From: Synechococcus sp. JA-3-3Ab
GTDB taxonomy: Bacteria > Cyanobacteriota > Cyanobacteriia > Thermostichales > Thermostichaceae
Direction: 5' to 3'
Assembly (NCBI RefSeq): GCF_000013205.1
Contig: NC_007775.1
Span: 2,749,001 to 2,813,000 of the forward strand
Length of the DNA: 64,000 bases
Positions 36,628 through 46,941 of the stretch are shown one piece after another (within the stretch, counting starts at the first letter, position 1; every line of letters begins with the position of its first letter). The notes under the pieces were generated by a model, which worked only from the letters and a program-made list of their open reading frames with translations, was not told where the DNA came from and ran no database searches. The translations under genes were made by a program, and so were the position numbers.

Positions 36628-37557
36628 TCAGCGGTTGCCCTGGGGGATGAGGAGTTGCCGCAAGGCTTCTTTGAGGTGGGGATATTGGAAGGTGAACCCC
36701 AGCTGCAGCGCGGCTTGGGGGATCACTTTCTGCCCTGTTAGAACCACCTGAGCTGCTTCGCCCAGCAGCAGTTCTAGGGCTGGGGCTGGTACCGGCAGCC
36801 ACGAGGGGCGGGCCAGAACTTGCCCCAACGTGCGGCAGAACTCTTCCATTGGCACTGGGTTAGGGGCAGTGGCGTTGAAGACGCCGGATCCCTGTTGCAG
36901 CAGGAAGCAGACTAGACTCACCCAGTCGTCGCGGTGGATCCAGGAGACCCACTGCTTGCCAGAGCCAATGGGGCCGCCGAGGAAGAACTGAAAGGGGGCA
37001 AGCATTTGGGCCAGCGCTCCCCCATCGGGCCCCAACACGATCCCGGTGCGCAGGATGGCCAGGCGGATCCCCAGCTCCTCTGCCGGGCGGGCGGCAGCTT
37101 CCCAAGCTTGACAGACTTCTGCCAAAAAGCCTTGGCCCGGGGGATCCGCCTCCGTCAGGGGATCCCCTTCGGGATGGGATCCGTAGTAGCCCACCGCCGA
37201 GCTGCTGAGGAGCACCCGGGGCTTTTGCTGCAGGGAAGCAAGAGCCTGGACAAGAGCCTGGGTAGTTTCCACGCGGCTGCGGCGGATCTCTCTTTTCTTA
37301 GCTTCTGTCCAGCGGGAAGAGGCCAGGGGCTCTCCGGCCAAGTTGACAATGGCCTCGTAGCCTTCCAGAGCTGAGGCCCAGGCTTGCGGTTGGTAGGGAT
37401 CGTACTCCAGCAGCTTGAGGTTGGGGGATGCTCCCAGAACGCGGCGGGCCTGCTCAGGGCGGCGGCTCAAAACCAACACCTCATCTCCTCGCTCCAGCAG
37501 GCGGGCCACCAAGCGGCGCCCGATAAAACCACTCCCACCCGTGATGGCAATGCGCAT
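36628..37557 (-). CDS. TIGR01777 family NAD(P)-dependent epimerase-like protein
   Basis: 309 aa atypical short-chain dehydrogenase. The N-terminal Rossmann loop reads MRIAITGGSGFIGRRLV; VNLAGEPL and SSSAVGYYG are family-specific; the latter includes the Tyr of the active site. The C-terminal DUF1731-like part ends ALQLGFTFQYPHLKEALRQL. Members include plant Giant Chloroplast 1 and the cyanobacterial homologue linked to division; the substrate is unknown. Start ATG 37557. It is convergent with pacL. Confidence 0.92.
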   Translation of the reverse strand: MRIAITGGSGFIGRRLVARLLERGDEVLVLSRRPEQARRVLGASPNLKLLEYDPYQPQAWASALEGYEAIVNLAGEPLASSRWTEAKKREIRRSRVETTQALVQALASLQQKPRVLLSSSAVGYYGSHPEGDPLTEADPPGQGFLAEVCQAWEAAARPAEELGIRLAILRTGIVLGPDGGALAQMLAPFQFFLGGPIGSGKQWVSWIHRDDWVSLVCFLLQQGSGVFNATAPNPVPMEEFCRTLGQVLARPSWLPVPAPALELLLGEAAQVVLTGQKVIPQAALQLGFTFQYPHLKEALRQLLIPQGNR

Positions 37558-37938
37558 AGGCGGATCCCGATAAGCACCCTACAAGCCCCTGGGCTCTCTG
37601 TTGCCTTCGTCCTTTGGACGGCGTAGAGCTTGCCCAAGGTAGGAACCTCTAGCCTAGCGCGTTTCCGGGTTTGGCCATAGCCGGTTTTTCTCTGGGCTGT
37701 CCGGCAGTTCCTGCTTGGCGTTGACCGAAGACCCGGAAAAAGAGCCGAAATCCGCCTCCGCCGTACCGGAGTAGAGCTGAAAAGAAAAATGTTTTGGACC
37801 ACCGCCTGACACGTTCGGAAAAATCGGCTTCAATAAGCCCTAGCTGCGCTTCCCAGTAGCAGAGGTGGTCTTTCATCCCCCGATTGCTTCCCTTCACCCG
37901 TGACACCCAAGTCTACTTCGCGTACCTCGGCTCGCCCC
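37558..37938. other. Intergenic region upstream of membrane coiled-coil gene
   Basis: About 380 bp if translation of the next gene starts at ATG 37939, or 342 bp if it starts at GTG 37900. No repeat or RNA recognised. It must hold promoters for two divergent genes. Confidence 0.35.
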
Positions 37939-38499
37939 ATGTCTGTCAATGAGGGGCAGGTTCCTCGGCCTGAGCTGGGCGTCTCTATTGCTCCGCGGCT
38001 GCGTCGTTTGCAGGGGCAGGGATCCCTGGTTCGGGCCGGAGCGCCCCCTTCTCTCCCGGTTCCCGGCCCGCGGACGATCCCCGTCCGGCCTTCCTGTTCA
38101 AGAAATCTGTCTCGCCTGCGGGAACGACGAGCCCCAGAGCCGGAGCCCCAAGCTTGGGAACTGCTCTGTCGCATCGGGGTGAACCTCGTGTTTACGGCGG
38201 CTGCCCTCGGCGGCCTGTATCGCCTTTTACCGGTGCAGTTGGCCCAGCACCACCGCCTGCAGGTTTTGGAGCAGAACCTCGAAGTCCTCTCAGCCCGAGT
38301 CTCACGGTTGCGGGAGGGAGTGGATCGCGGCATGGATCCCTTGCAGCAGCAAGCCCTCATCAAGGAACGCCTCAACCGCGTGCCGCCCGATCAAATCCAG
38401 GTGCGCCTGGTGGATCCCAGCGACCTAGTAGCCGACGCGGAGAAAAAGGCACCCCCCACCTGGATTGGACAATCTCCCCAGTTGTCCAGAAGGCCCTAG
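37939..38499 (+). CDS. Single-pass membrane protein with coiled coil
   Basis: 186 aa. A proline- and arginine-rich N-terminal segment (about 1-75) precedes one membrane helix (IGVNLVFTAAALGGLYRL), then a coiled coil with hydrophobic heptads (LQVLEQNLEVLSARVSRLRE). The short tail contains KERLNRVPPDQIQVRLVDP. The layout, one helix plus a short coiled coil, resembles FtsL/FtsB/DivIC division proteins, but I see no diagnostic motif. Similar proteins seem widespread in cyanobacteria. Neither possible start (GTG 37900, ATG 37939) has a good ribosome site. It ends one base before the convergent hemB. Confidence 0.7.
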   Translation: MSVNEGQVPRPELGVSIAPRLRRLQGQGSLVRAGAPPSLPVPGPRTIPVRPSCSRNLSRLRERRAPEPEPQAWELLCRIGVNLVFTAAALGGLYRLLPVQLAQHHRLQVLEQNLEVLSARVSRLREGVDRGMDPLQQQALIKERLNRVPPDQIQVRLVDPSDLVADAEKKAPPTWIGQSPQLSRRP

Positions 38500-39510
<1,011 letters not shown>

Positions 39511-39541
39511 CTATTTTGCCATGAGGGCCCCAGGAGCTCAG

Positions 39542-40496
39542 TCAAAGCGGAGGGGGAAAATGCCGCTCCAACCAGCAGCCAATTGCTTGCTGAACAGCTG
39601 CAGCCTCGCAGTCGTGCAAAAGGTCGTGGCGCGACTGGGGAAAATCGTAGACTTCACCCTTGGGAAGCCGACAGGCAAACTCCACAGCGCCAGCAGGATT
39701 GACAACAATATCGGCAGAGGTGTAGAGCACCAAAACTGGCAGCTCCAGCCGGTGGGCTTGTTCAAGGCAGCGCCGGCCGCTGCGCACCAGCTCCGCCGTA
39801 AACCGGGCCCGGGTAACACCACACACGTAAGGATCTGCAGCCAAGGCTGCCTGCTGCTCCGCTAGGGAGGTCACCCGCCCGGGTTCGTAGAGGCCGGTCA
39901 GGGCCAACTGGGGCAAAACCTTGTCCAAGACCTGTAAAAGACCCCAGGTAAAGTGGTTGAAATAGTGGTCGATACGAAAGGCCGGGGAGATAAGGATCAA
40001 ACCTTGCACCTGGTCGGGGTGAGCAAGCGCATATTCCGTAACCCAATTGGCCCCTGCACTGTACCCACACCAGATCTGCGGGAGCTCTCGCTGGGGCCAA
40101 ACTTGCTTGACGATTGCCTCTAGATCCGCTTGGTACTGGCCGAAGCGGTCGATCCAGCAGCGAACCAAATCCCCGCATGTCGGGCGCCAAAGCTTCCCAC
40201 CCCTGAGCCGCCAACTCCGCCGCCAAGGGGCCAAACCCGCCGCCGTGATCCCCTTTGCCGTGCAACAGCAACACCCGGCCCCGCGGGGATCCCTGTAGCC
40301 AGTGGCGCAGAAAAACCGCGGTGCCGTCTGAAAGCTGTAGTTCCCGGGAGCAATAGATCTCTTGAGACGACGGAGGTCTTGCCTGACTGGGCAACCGCTC
40401 CTCTGAAGCATCCCAGTGGTTTAACTGATGAACTGGATTACCGGACAAGTCAAAAGGCATAGATAGGTACCCAGCCAGCAAAGCCGCAGATCCCAT
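39542..40496 (-). pseudogene. Alpha/beta hydrolase (monoacylglycerol-lipase-like), frameshifted
   Basis: Two overlapping frames each hold half of one protein. The first, from 40496, gives GRVLLLHGKGDHGGGFGPLA and ALAPDMRGFG, the oxyanion strand and DxRGxG. The second, to 39542, gives WIDRFGQYQADLEAIV, the nucleophile elbow CGYSAGAN, LILISPAFRID, the acid VLYTSADIVV and the His in SRHDLLHD. The switch lies near 40150-40170, between GFG and WIDRF, and a one-base indel there would restore the gene. All three catalytic residues are in the second frame, so a downstream start could still give a partial product. Sequencing error is possible. Confidence 0.8.
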
Positions 40497-40829
40497 CCTC
40501 CCATTCCCCAGCCTTCTCCAACACTGCTGCCGCTGAGCGAGCGCAATGTTGCTTTTCGCTTTAAAACATTTCTTAACAATTTTGCCCCTTGCCAGGGATC
40601 CCTATCTGGCCGAGCTTTGCGGCTCTTTTCCGGCAAGTGTCCGAGGCGTTTTGGGGACAAATTGGGGCCAACGGCGGGAATGAGGAGCTGTTGGGAGGTA
40701 TGATCTTGTGAAGAACTTTTGCCGAGCCTCAGGTCTGACGGGATCCCGTCTCCGTGGCTCTCGGTCTTTGCTCTACCATTGCTTTGTTGCTTGTTCGCTT
40801 CATCCACTTGGAAACGGGTCGCTGAAACT
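40497..40829. other. Intergenic region upstream of psbI
   Basis: 333 bp between the hydrolase relic and psbI. An AT-rich tract at 40545-40590 and another at 40780-40825 could carry promoters. No other gene seen. Confidence 0.4.
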
Positions 40830-40946
40830 ATGCTGTTACTGAAAATCTCTGTTTACGCGGTGGTAATCTTTTTTGTGGGGCTGTTTGTTTTTGGTTTCTT
40901 GAGCAATGACCCTGCCCGCAACCCCAACCGTCGGGACATGGAATGA
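40830..40946 (+). CDS. psbI: Photosystem II reaction centre protein I
   Basis: 38 aa, a single thylakoid-membrane helix next to D1 and CP43. The sequence starts [19 protein letters not shown] and ends [16 protein letters not shown], matching the invariant FGFLSxDPxRNPxRxDxE of PsbI. ATG 40830 gives exactly the family length; the longer upstream open frame is not coding. It is a monocistronic gene, as usual in cyanobacteria. Confidence 0.96.
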   Translation: MLLLKISVYAVVIFFVGLFVFGFLSNDPARNPNRRDME

Positions 40947-41057
40947 GGGATCCCGCATTTGGGCGTTCCTGGTGAGAAGGGCTTACGCCTTAAGGGGGTG
41001 CTTGACGCATCCCCTGCTTTCGCTTAGCTCTCAATCCAAAGCAACGGCTCGGCTTGC

Positions 41058-41498
41058 CTACTGAAAGACTGTAATCAGAAGAGTCTGGGATCCAGAGCGG
41101 TTTTGCTGGTCAAAGGCAGTGATTCGAAACTGCCAAACGCCGGCAGGATCGCCAGGAGCAACCCGGAAGTCGGTGTTGAAGCTACAGAAAGTGGCACCTG
41201 GGCTGCAGCCAACCTGCTGGGGGCTAAAGACTTCCCTTTGCACGCGCGTGCCAAGCGGGTTGAAGGTTTCCAGTTCCACAAACTGGGTTGAGCGGGCGCC
41301 GCCCGGCACACTGACCTGCACCGTGAAAGCCGGTGTGGAGGTGCCTACGCGCCCAGAGGTAGGCGGATTGATAAAGGAAACGGTTGGGCTTTGGGGTGGA
41401 ATGACAATCGATCCGCCAGAGTTGCCGCTGTTGCCGCAGGCAGTCAGAGTGGTGGCTAGAAAGCCCGTTGCCAAGAGAGTTAGCGCAGCGCGTCGCAT
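41058..41498 (-). CDS. Predicted lipoprotein of unknown function
   Basis: 146 aa. A signal peptide with lipobox LTAC (Cys near 21) is followed by a Gly/Ser-rich spacer and a beta-rich domain that may be immunoglobulin-like (TVSFINPPTSGRVGTSTPAF, then GVWQFRITAFDQQNRSGSQ). It should be lipidated and anchored on the periplasmic side, a potential substrate of Lnt. No closer family recognised. Start ATG 41498. Confidence 0.8.
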   Translation of the reverse strand: MRRAALTLLATGFLATTLTACGNSGNSGGSIVIPPQSPTVSFINPPTSGRVGTSTPAFTVQVSVPGGARSTQFVELETFNPLGTRVQREVFSPQQVGCSPGATFCSFNTDFRVAPGDPAGVWQFRITAFDQQNRSGSQTLLITVFQ

Positions 41499-41650
41499 TC
41501 TTGCCTTTTCTCACGAAACTTTGCAGAAACCTGGTGAAACCTTGGAAACCCCTTGTCCCTTCTCTGGGGCAAGTTTGCCTCTAGGCTAATCTTTGCTGCT
41601 CCAGCCCAAGAGCAAATGCGCAATCGCGCAAAGATAGAAGGTCTTTTGCG

Positions 41651-42322
41651 CTAAAGCAGCAGCAAGCGCCGCAGGATCAGGGCTAGGAGGGCAGCGAAGC
41701 TGACCACGATGAGCTGTCCTGGCAGGGTATAGCCAGAGTAGAGCCGAAGCAACTGCAGCAACTCTCCATTCCAGGGCTGAGTAGCTAAGAGATAGGTGAT
41801 CCCGGTCAGGTGAACCAGGGTCAGGGCCACCAAACCGGCGGCGGCCAAGTCTTGCAGACGCACCGGCGCAGAGAGGCTGGGCTGCACGTAGGGGTTGCGG
41901 CGAGGGGGAAAGGAGGCGCGCGGTAAATGAGGATCCGTTTGTCGAAAGGCCATTGTCCCGCAGGCCCAGGCTGCAGGCAGAAACCCGAGCAAATAGCCGA
42001 AGGCGGGCTGGTACAGGTATTGCCATCCGCCTCCTTGGGCAAACACCTGCAGCCCCGCCAACCCCAATCCCAGATAGACGATCTGAGCGCACACTGCCGC
42101 CACCGGCCCCGCCAGACAGGCCGTCAGCAGCACGCCGCCGATTTGCAGGGAAAAGCTATATCCGCCCACCCCTGGCCACTGAGGCGGCAAGCTCACCTGG
42201 GTTAGGGTGCCCAAAATGGTCAAGATCACCCCAATCGCGATCCAGAGCCATTCCAGAGGGGTTAACAGTCGGCCAGAGCGCATAGCCGAGGGGAAGTCTT
42301 TTTCTATGCTAGAAGAGGACAA
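41651..42322 (-). CDS. bioY: Biotin transporter BioY (ECF S component)
   Basis: 223 aa with about six membrane helices. BioY binds biotin; signatures visible are LGTLTQVSLPPQWPGVGGYSF, VYLGLGLAGLQVFAQGGG and YQPAFGYLLGFLPAAW. Many BioY proteins work with the shared ECF energising module, some alone; no EcfA/EcfT genes are here. The start may be ATG 42322 or a downstream ATG (MRSGRLLTP). It is divergent from the HisN-like gene with only 17 bp between the starts, so their promoters must overlap the coding ends. Confidence 0.9.
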   Translation of the reverse strand: MSSSSIEKDFPSAMRSGRLLTPLEWLWIAIGVILTILGTLTQVSLPPQWPGVGGYSFSLQIGGVLLTACLAGPVAAVCAQIVYLGLGLAGLQVFAQGGGWQYLYQPAFGYLLGFLPAAWACGTMAFRQTDPHLPRASFPPRRNPYVQPSLSAPVRLQDLAAAGLVALTLVHLTGITYLLATQPWNGELLQLLRLYSGYTLPGQLIVVSFAALLALILRRLLLL

Positions 42323-42339
42323 AGTACAGAGAGAGTAAG

Positions 42340-43134
42340 GTGGTCAAGCCAGAATGGATTGAATTGGCGCAGGCCCTGGCCGAGGCTGCCGGAGCGGTGA
42401 TCCGACCTTTGTTTCGCGGGGAGCTGAAAGCCGAATACAAGGAGGCCCGCTCGCCAATTGTAACGATAGCCGACCGGGAGGCGGAACGGGCGATGCGGGC
42501 GCTGCTGGCCGCCCACGTGCCGGAGCACAACATCCTCGGCGAGGAGTTTGGCTTCCACCAGACCGGATCCCCCTACACCTGGGTTTTGGATCCCTTGGAT
42601 GGCACCATCGCCTTTTCCACCGGCAAGCCCACCTTTGCCACTTTGATCGCCCTGTTGGCGGAGGATCGCCCCATCTTGGGCCTCATCGATCAGCCGGTGC
42701 TGCGCGAGCGCTGGCTGGGGGTGCAGGGACAACCAACCCGCTGGATAACCCCCTCCACCCAACAGCTCACGCGCACCAAAGCCACCACTGAACTCAGCCG
42801 CGCCTACCTAAGCTGCACCACCCCCGATTTGTTCGCCCAGCCTGACCAGCGGCAGCGCTTTCAGCAGCTCAGCCGCTCGGTTCACATCACCTCTTACGGC
42901 GGCGACGGCTACCAGTACGGCTTGTTGGCCAGCGGCTACATCGATCTGGTGATGGAGTGTGGGCTTGCCCTCTACGACTTTGCTGCTCTCGTGCCTGTTA
43001 TCGAGGGATCCGGCGGCCTGATTACCGATTGGTCGGGGGATCCCTTGACCCGCACGTCTAGGGGGGAAGTGCTGGCGGCGGCCAACCCCGACTTGCATCG
43101 CCAGGCCTTGGCTGCAATAAGCTCCGAGAGGTAG
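42340..43134 (+). CDS. hisN: Inositol monophosphatase family, histidinol-phosphatase-like
   Basis: 264 aa metal-dependent phosphatase. Motifs: ILGEEFG (Glu metal ligand), WVLDPLDGTIAFSTGKPTF (the DPxDGT signature) and the C-terminal ALYDFAALVPVIEGSGGLITD (xxDxAA). The pattern EEFG and PTFATLIALL places it with the HisN-type histidinol phosphatases of plants and actinobacteria rather than with SuhB. Histidinol phosphate as substrate is inference. The start is GTG 42340 after GAGAG. Confidence 0.85.
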   Translation: MVKPEWIELAQALAEAAGAVIRPLFRGELKAEYKEARSPIVTIADREAERAMRALLAAHVPEHNILGEEFGFHQTGSPYTWVLDPLDGTIAFSTGKPTFATLIALLAEDRPILGLIDQPVLRERWLGVQGQPTRWITPSTQQLTRTKATTELSRAYLSCTTPDLFAQPDQRQRFQQLSRSVHITSYGGDGYQYGLLASGYIDLVMECGLALYDFAALVPVIEGSGGLITDWSGDPLTRTSRGEVLAAANPDLHRQALAAISSER

Positions 43135-43395
43135 TCCCTAGCCCGAAGGTAAGCGCTGGGGAGCGATTGTTAGAAATTGTTGCTGACAAGATAAGGCTCT
43201 AGCCAAGTTCTTCGTCCGGCGCCCCCGTCGACAACCGGTACCGCCACCCCCGGCAGTGCCAGTTCAGACCAAAAGCGTACCAAGCTTTCCCTTTTCTCCA
43301 TAGCCGTTTCCTGACACTTTCTGACCCCAAACTCAACTGCAGTTTAAGGCTGGAAGTGCTTATCTGGAGCGGGTTTATGGCTTTGGGTGGCTGGA

Positions 43396-43466
43396 AGCGG
43401 GCGAACGGAATCGAACCGTCAACAGCAGTTTGGAAGACTGCGGTTTTACCATTAAACTACGCCCGC
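43396..43466 (-). tRNA. tRNA-Gly (UCC anticodon)
   Basis: A 71-nt cloverleaf on the minus strand: acceptor GCGGGCG/CGCCCGC, D stem GTTT/AAAC, anticodon stem GCAGT/ACTGC with loop CTTCCAA (anticodon TCC), T arm GACGG/CCGTT with TTCGATT loop, discriminator T. No encoded CCA. Confidence 0.95.
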
Positions 43467-43560
43467 ACAGGCATTTGCCTCTGCAGCTACCTATACTAGC
43501 ATCTGCCGGCAGTCTCCTTCTAAGACCATCGCCGCTCAAAGCAGAGAGACGAGATGCTAC

Positions 43561-44004
43561 TCATCGACGCTGAAGCTTCTTCTGGCGTTTCTTTTGCCAC
43601 TGCTGAAACTCCTTTTCGTAGCGTTCACCCTCCGTTTGATAGGCGTTCCAGCCTTTGAGGGAAACTGTCAAGCCCCAGCCCATGAGTATAAACAGCGACC
43701 AGGATAGCCCTCCGCCGGAAAGCCAGTCCAAGCCCAGCAGAAAGCTGTTGACAATTGCATATCGCCCCAGCAACTGGTAAAACTGCCGGCGGCGGTAGCG
43801 CTGGAATTCGCGATGTTGGCTGTTCAGCTCTTGCCAGGCCTTCCATTCCTGTTCGGCCAGATCCAGCTCTTGGGAGGAGATCCCCAGTTCGGCGGCCATC
43901 TCCTGCAGTTGGGCGCGGGTAAACTCGCCCAGACGCGGCTGGCGGGCCATGGCCCGCTGGAGAATTTGTTGCACGTCCTCTTGGCTGTACCGGGATCCCG
44001 ACAT
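43561..44004 (-). CDS. 2TM-domain protein, cyanobacterial
   Basis: 147 aa. The N-terminal helical part (YSQEDVQQILQRAMARQ, then FTRAQLQEMAAELGIS) resembles a SHOCT-like regulatory segment. A helix rich in charged residues precedes two membrane segments (YAIVNSFLLGLDWL and WSLFILMGWGLTVSL), and the tail is very basic. This is the pattern of 2TM-domain proteins sometimes fused to kinases. No function known. I prefer ATG 44004; an ATG at 44019 is in frame. Confidence 0.75.
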   Translation of the reverse strand: MSGSRYSQEDVQQILQRAMARQPRLGEFTRAQLQEMAAELGISSQELDLAEQEWKAWQELNSQHREFQRYRRRQFYQLLGRYAIVNSFLLGLDWLSGGGLSWSLFILMGWGLTVSLKGWNAYQTEGERYEKEFQQWQKKRQKKLQRR

Positions 44005-44173
44005 TGGGTCTACACACAACCTTACAATTCTTAGCCCAAGTTAGCCAGATCTTGCAGCTCGTTAAGTTCGCCTTGCTGCAGAACCCAACCGCTAGACTAA
44101 ACCTAGGCCAGCCCGCCAGGCGCTTTCTCCACGGCTAAGTTACTCCTTGCCAACCGAACTTGCCAATAGGGCT

Positions 44174-46138
44174 ATGACTTCTACCCGCCCTAGATCCCGC
44201 CAGAGCCGTCAGAGTCGGACTTCCCTATTGAGCGATCTGCTGGAGGCTTTGCCCCATCTGCGCCCGCAACTTTATTTCAAGTCTTCTCTGGTTGCCCTTA
44301 GCCACGCCATCGAGGATCAGGTGTTGCAAGGTCAGGGATCCCCGTGGGTGTTCGCCAATTTTCAAAAGGAGCGCTACTACCGCCAGGAGGCGCGGCGCTA
44401 CCGTCGCATCGGCGCGGTTGCCCAAGATGTGTTTGTGTTGGCTGCTCCCGATGGGGCTCAGGCCGACCTGCCCCCTGACTTTATCCCCCTGGATCCGGAG
44501 GATCCGCTGGCGCAGGAGTGGCATTTGATCGTTATCGACGCCCACTATGCCACCTGCTTGGTGTGTCGGGAGCGGCCCTGGCAGGGCAGCGACATGGATG
44601 CGGCCCGCCAATTCGATGGCATCTGGTCATTTGATCGCTCCGTCACTGCCCAGGCGGCTTTGGCTCTGTTGCCGAAGATCCTTGGCTACCGTCCGGATCT
44701 GGCCCCTCGCCTGGAGCCGGTTCGCCAGTACCTCGAAGGAGCTCCCCAGGATGCTGACAGCCAACTGAACCCCGGCCCTTTTACGGAGCGGCTGATCACC
44801 TATCTCCAGGTAGGGCAATACAAGCTGCAGCGGGCCTATCGCACCATTCAAGCTCAAGAGCGCAAAGAACACCTGATCAACCGCATCAGCAGCGCCATTC
44901 GCCAGTCTTTGCATCCCGGCGATATCCTGACCATTGCCGTTCAGGAATTGGGTCAGGCAGCGAAGGTGGGGCGCTGTTTGATCTACCGCTACGACGGTCA
45001 GGTTCCTGCTGTCCAGATCGATCACGAGTATCACACCCTGACGATGGGCAGCCTCAAGGGATCCCTCTGGCCCGTGCCAAGCAACCCTTTTTTGCAGGAG
45101 GCGATGGCCTCGGCCCAACTGGTGTGTTGCGAGGACACCCAAAAGGATCCGCGCTTGCAGCAAGTGCCGGAGCTGTGGCAGGCGGCGCAAATTCGCGCTT
45201 GGGTGGCCATGCCGATTCTCTATCAGGGGCGGTTGCTGGGCCTATTGGAGCTGCACCACCAACACCCCCGCCGCTGGCAGCTGGCCACCCTGGAGCTGGC
45301 GGAAGCCATTGCCAACCAGGTAGGAGTAGCCCTCCTGCAGGCAGAAGCCTATCAGCACCTGGAAGAGCTGAATCGCCAGTTGCAGGCTCTGGATCGGGCC
45401 AAGTCGGAGCTGATTGCCGTGATCGGGCACGAGCTGCGCACTCCTTTGTCCACCATTCAAGTGTGTCTGGAGTCTTTGGCCGGCGACCCCGACATGCCCT
45501 TGGAGAGGCGCCAGGAGATGTTGAATGCGGCCCTGCAGGATGCCGGTCGGCTGCGGGAGCTGGTGCAGGATTTTCTCACCCTCTCCAAGCTGGAAAGTGG
45601 TCGCGTTCGCTGGCATATTGAGCCGCTGTCTGCCCAAGAATGCGTGGAGCTGGCCCTGAGCAACGTGAAAGCGCGACGACGGCACGAGGAGTTACCCACC
45701 ATCGAGCAGGCGCTGCCCAAACGGCTGCCGATGGTCAGGGCAGATGGCGAGTGGCTGGTGGAAGTGTTGCGCAAGCTGTTGGACAATGCCTGCAAGTTTA
45801 CTCCTCCCAGCGGGCGGATCTGGATCCGGGCAGAGGTGGAGCCACCAGCCGGCGAACCTGGAGAAGCGATGGTGAGATTTACTGTGGCCGACAGCGGGCG
45901 AGGCATTGAGCCGGAGCGGTTGCAAGCCATCTTCGAGCGGTTTTACCAGGCAGAGGGATCCCTGCGCCGTTCCGTGGGCGGGACGGGTTTGGGGCTGGCC
46001 ATCTGCCGGCTGATCGTTGAGGCGATGGGGGGGCGCATCTGGGCCGAATCGCCGGGGATCAACCAGGGCAGTGCCTTCCACTTCACCCTGCCGATAGCAA
46101 ACCCACGAACCCAGACTCAGCCCTCGATGGCCGCCTGA
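44174..46138 (+). CDS. Sensor histidine kinase, DICT-GAF-HisKA-HATPase
   Basis: 654 aa cytoplasmic kinase. The N-terminal segment (about 35-200, e.g. SLVALSHAIEDQVL, then WVFANFQKERYYR) looks like a DICT domain, a sensor found with diguanylate cyclases and kinases in cyanobacteria. Next come a GAF domain (about 245-400), a HisKA helix with phospho-acceptor His in AVIGHELRTPLSTIQ, and an ATPase domain with KLLDNACKFTPPSGR, DSGRGI and GGTGLGLAI. The GAF has no bilin Cys-His pair. ATG 44174 with TAGGG upstream is preferred to TTG 44147. The partner response regulator is not adjacent. Confidence 0.88.
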   Translation: MTSTRPRSRQSRQSRTSLLSDLLEALPHLRPQLYFKSSLVALSHAIEDQVLQGQGSPWVFANFQKERYYRQEARRYRRIGAVAQDVFVLAAPDGAQADLPPDFIPLDPEDPLAQEWHLIVIDAHYATCLVCRERPWQGSDMDAARQFDGIWSFDRSVTAQAALALLPKILGYRPDLAPRLEPVRQYLEGAPQDADSQLNPGPFTERLITYLQVGQYKLQRAYRTIQAQERKEHLINRISSAIRQSLHPGDILTIAVQELGQAAKVGRCLIYRYDGQVPAVQIDHEYHTLTMGSLKGSLWPVPSNPFLQEAMASAQLVCCEDTQKDPRLQQVPELWQAAQIRAWVAMPILYQGRLLGLLELHHQHPRRWQLATLELAEAIANQVGVALLQAEAYQHLEELNRQLQALDRAKSELIAVIGHELRTPLSTIQVCLESLAGDPDMPLERRQEMLNAALQDAGRLRELVQDFLTLSKLESGRVRWHIEPLSAQECVELALSNVKARRRHEELPTIEQALPKRLPMVRADGEWLVEVLRKLLDNACKFTPPSGRIWIRAEVEPPAGEPGEAMVRFTVADSGRGIEPERLQAIFERFYQAEGSLRRSVGGTGLGLAICRLIVEAMGGRIWAESPGINQGSAFHFTLPIANPRTQTQPSMAA

Positions 46139-46230
46139 AAAGTGGGGGGCTGCCAGGCTGCTACGATGAGCTGGGATCCCAGCCGGCAAATGCAAACCGC
46201 GAATGTCCAACAAATCAGGTTGCCGCATAG

Positions 46231-46268
46231 CTCCCCTCTCCCAAAGGGAGAGGGGCTGGGGGTGAGGG
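46231..46268. repeat. Dispersed GGGAGAGGGG-type palindromic repeat, copy 3
   Basis: CTCCCCTCTCCCAAAGGG then AGAGGGGCTGGGGGTGAGGG. The stem CCCCTCTCCC/GGGAGAGGGG is perfect over 9-10 bp. It sits between convergent genes, the right place for a bidirectional terminator. Confidence 0.8.
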
Positions 46269-46278
46269 ATGGCACGCC

Positions 46279-46836
46279 CTATTGGGAGTATAAACTCAGG
46301 CAGCGCTCCCGAATGGCCTGGAGATTGAAGGCCAAGTCTCGGCAGATGCGCCGTTCCACCAGGCCGACCGGCATGCGGCGCGGCGGCTTCACCTGCAGGT
46401 GGTAGGTGAGCAAAGTTTGCTGGTTTAGCCACTCGGCCAGCTCCCAAAACCCCTCGAAAAGGAGAAAGTCCCCCTCTATTTCTTGGAAGCGAAGCTGGTG
46501 GGGAAAGATTTCCTCAATGGCCAGCACCACTGCCGCCGAAAAGCGGGCAAAGAGAACCTTTTGGGATCCCACCTGGCGTACCAGCTTGCGGCCGTTCTCG
46601 CTGCCGAGGAAGCGGCTTTCCACCAAGTTGGGCACAAACTCCGCCAGATGGTCGTAATCGGTTAAAACCTGCCAAACCCGCTGCCGCTCCACCGGGATCA
46701 AGACGCAACCTCGCACTTGGCGGCGGCGATCCCCCAAGTCCTCCACCTCCACTTGGATGTCTTCGGGAACTGGGATCCCGTCTTGCGGGGCAGGGTCTGG
46801 GAGGCTTTGGGGATCCTGTGCGGAGTCGGAAGGCAT
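46279..46836 (-). CDS. SRPBCC/cyclase-dehydrase family protein
   Basis: 185 aa START-like lipid or polyketide-binding fold. Typical pieces: VRGCVLIPVERQRVWQVLTDYDHLAEFVPNL as two segments, then FLLFEGFWELAE and the C-terminal helix VERRICRDLAFNLQAIRERCL. Such proteins bind hydrophobic ligands; in cyanobacteria the ligand is unknown. ATG 46836 is chosen over an upstream ATG at 46911, whose extra residues look random. Confidence 0.82.
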   Translation of the reverse strand: MPSDSAQDPQSLPDPAPQDGIPVPEDIQVEVEDLGDRRRQVRGCVLIPVERQRVWQVLTDYDHLAEFVPNLVESRFLGSENGRKLVRQVGSQKVLFARFSAAVVLAIEEIFPHQLRFQEIEGDFLLFEGFWELAEWLNQQTLLTYHLQVKPPRRMPVGLVERRICRDLAFNLQAIRERCLSLYSQ

Positions 46837-46941
46837 GGCCAGCAATCGAAGCGCGTCAGGGTTGCAGAACAAAGGGGAAGGGCCGGCAGCCCCAACCCAA
46901 GCCCAGTCCATTGTACGAGGAATTGTATAGGGGACAACGCG

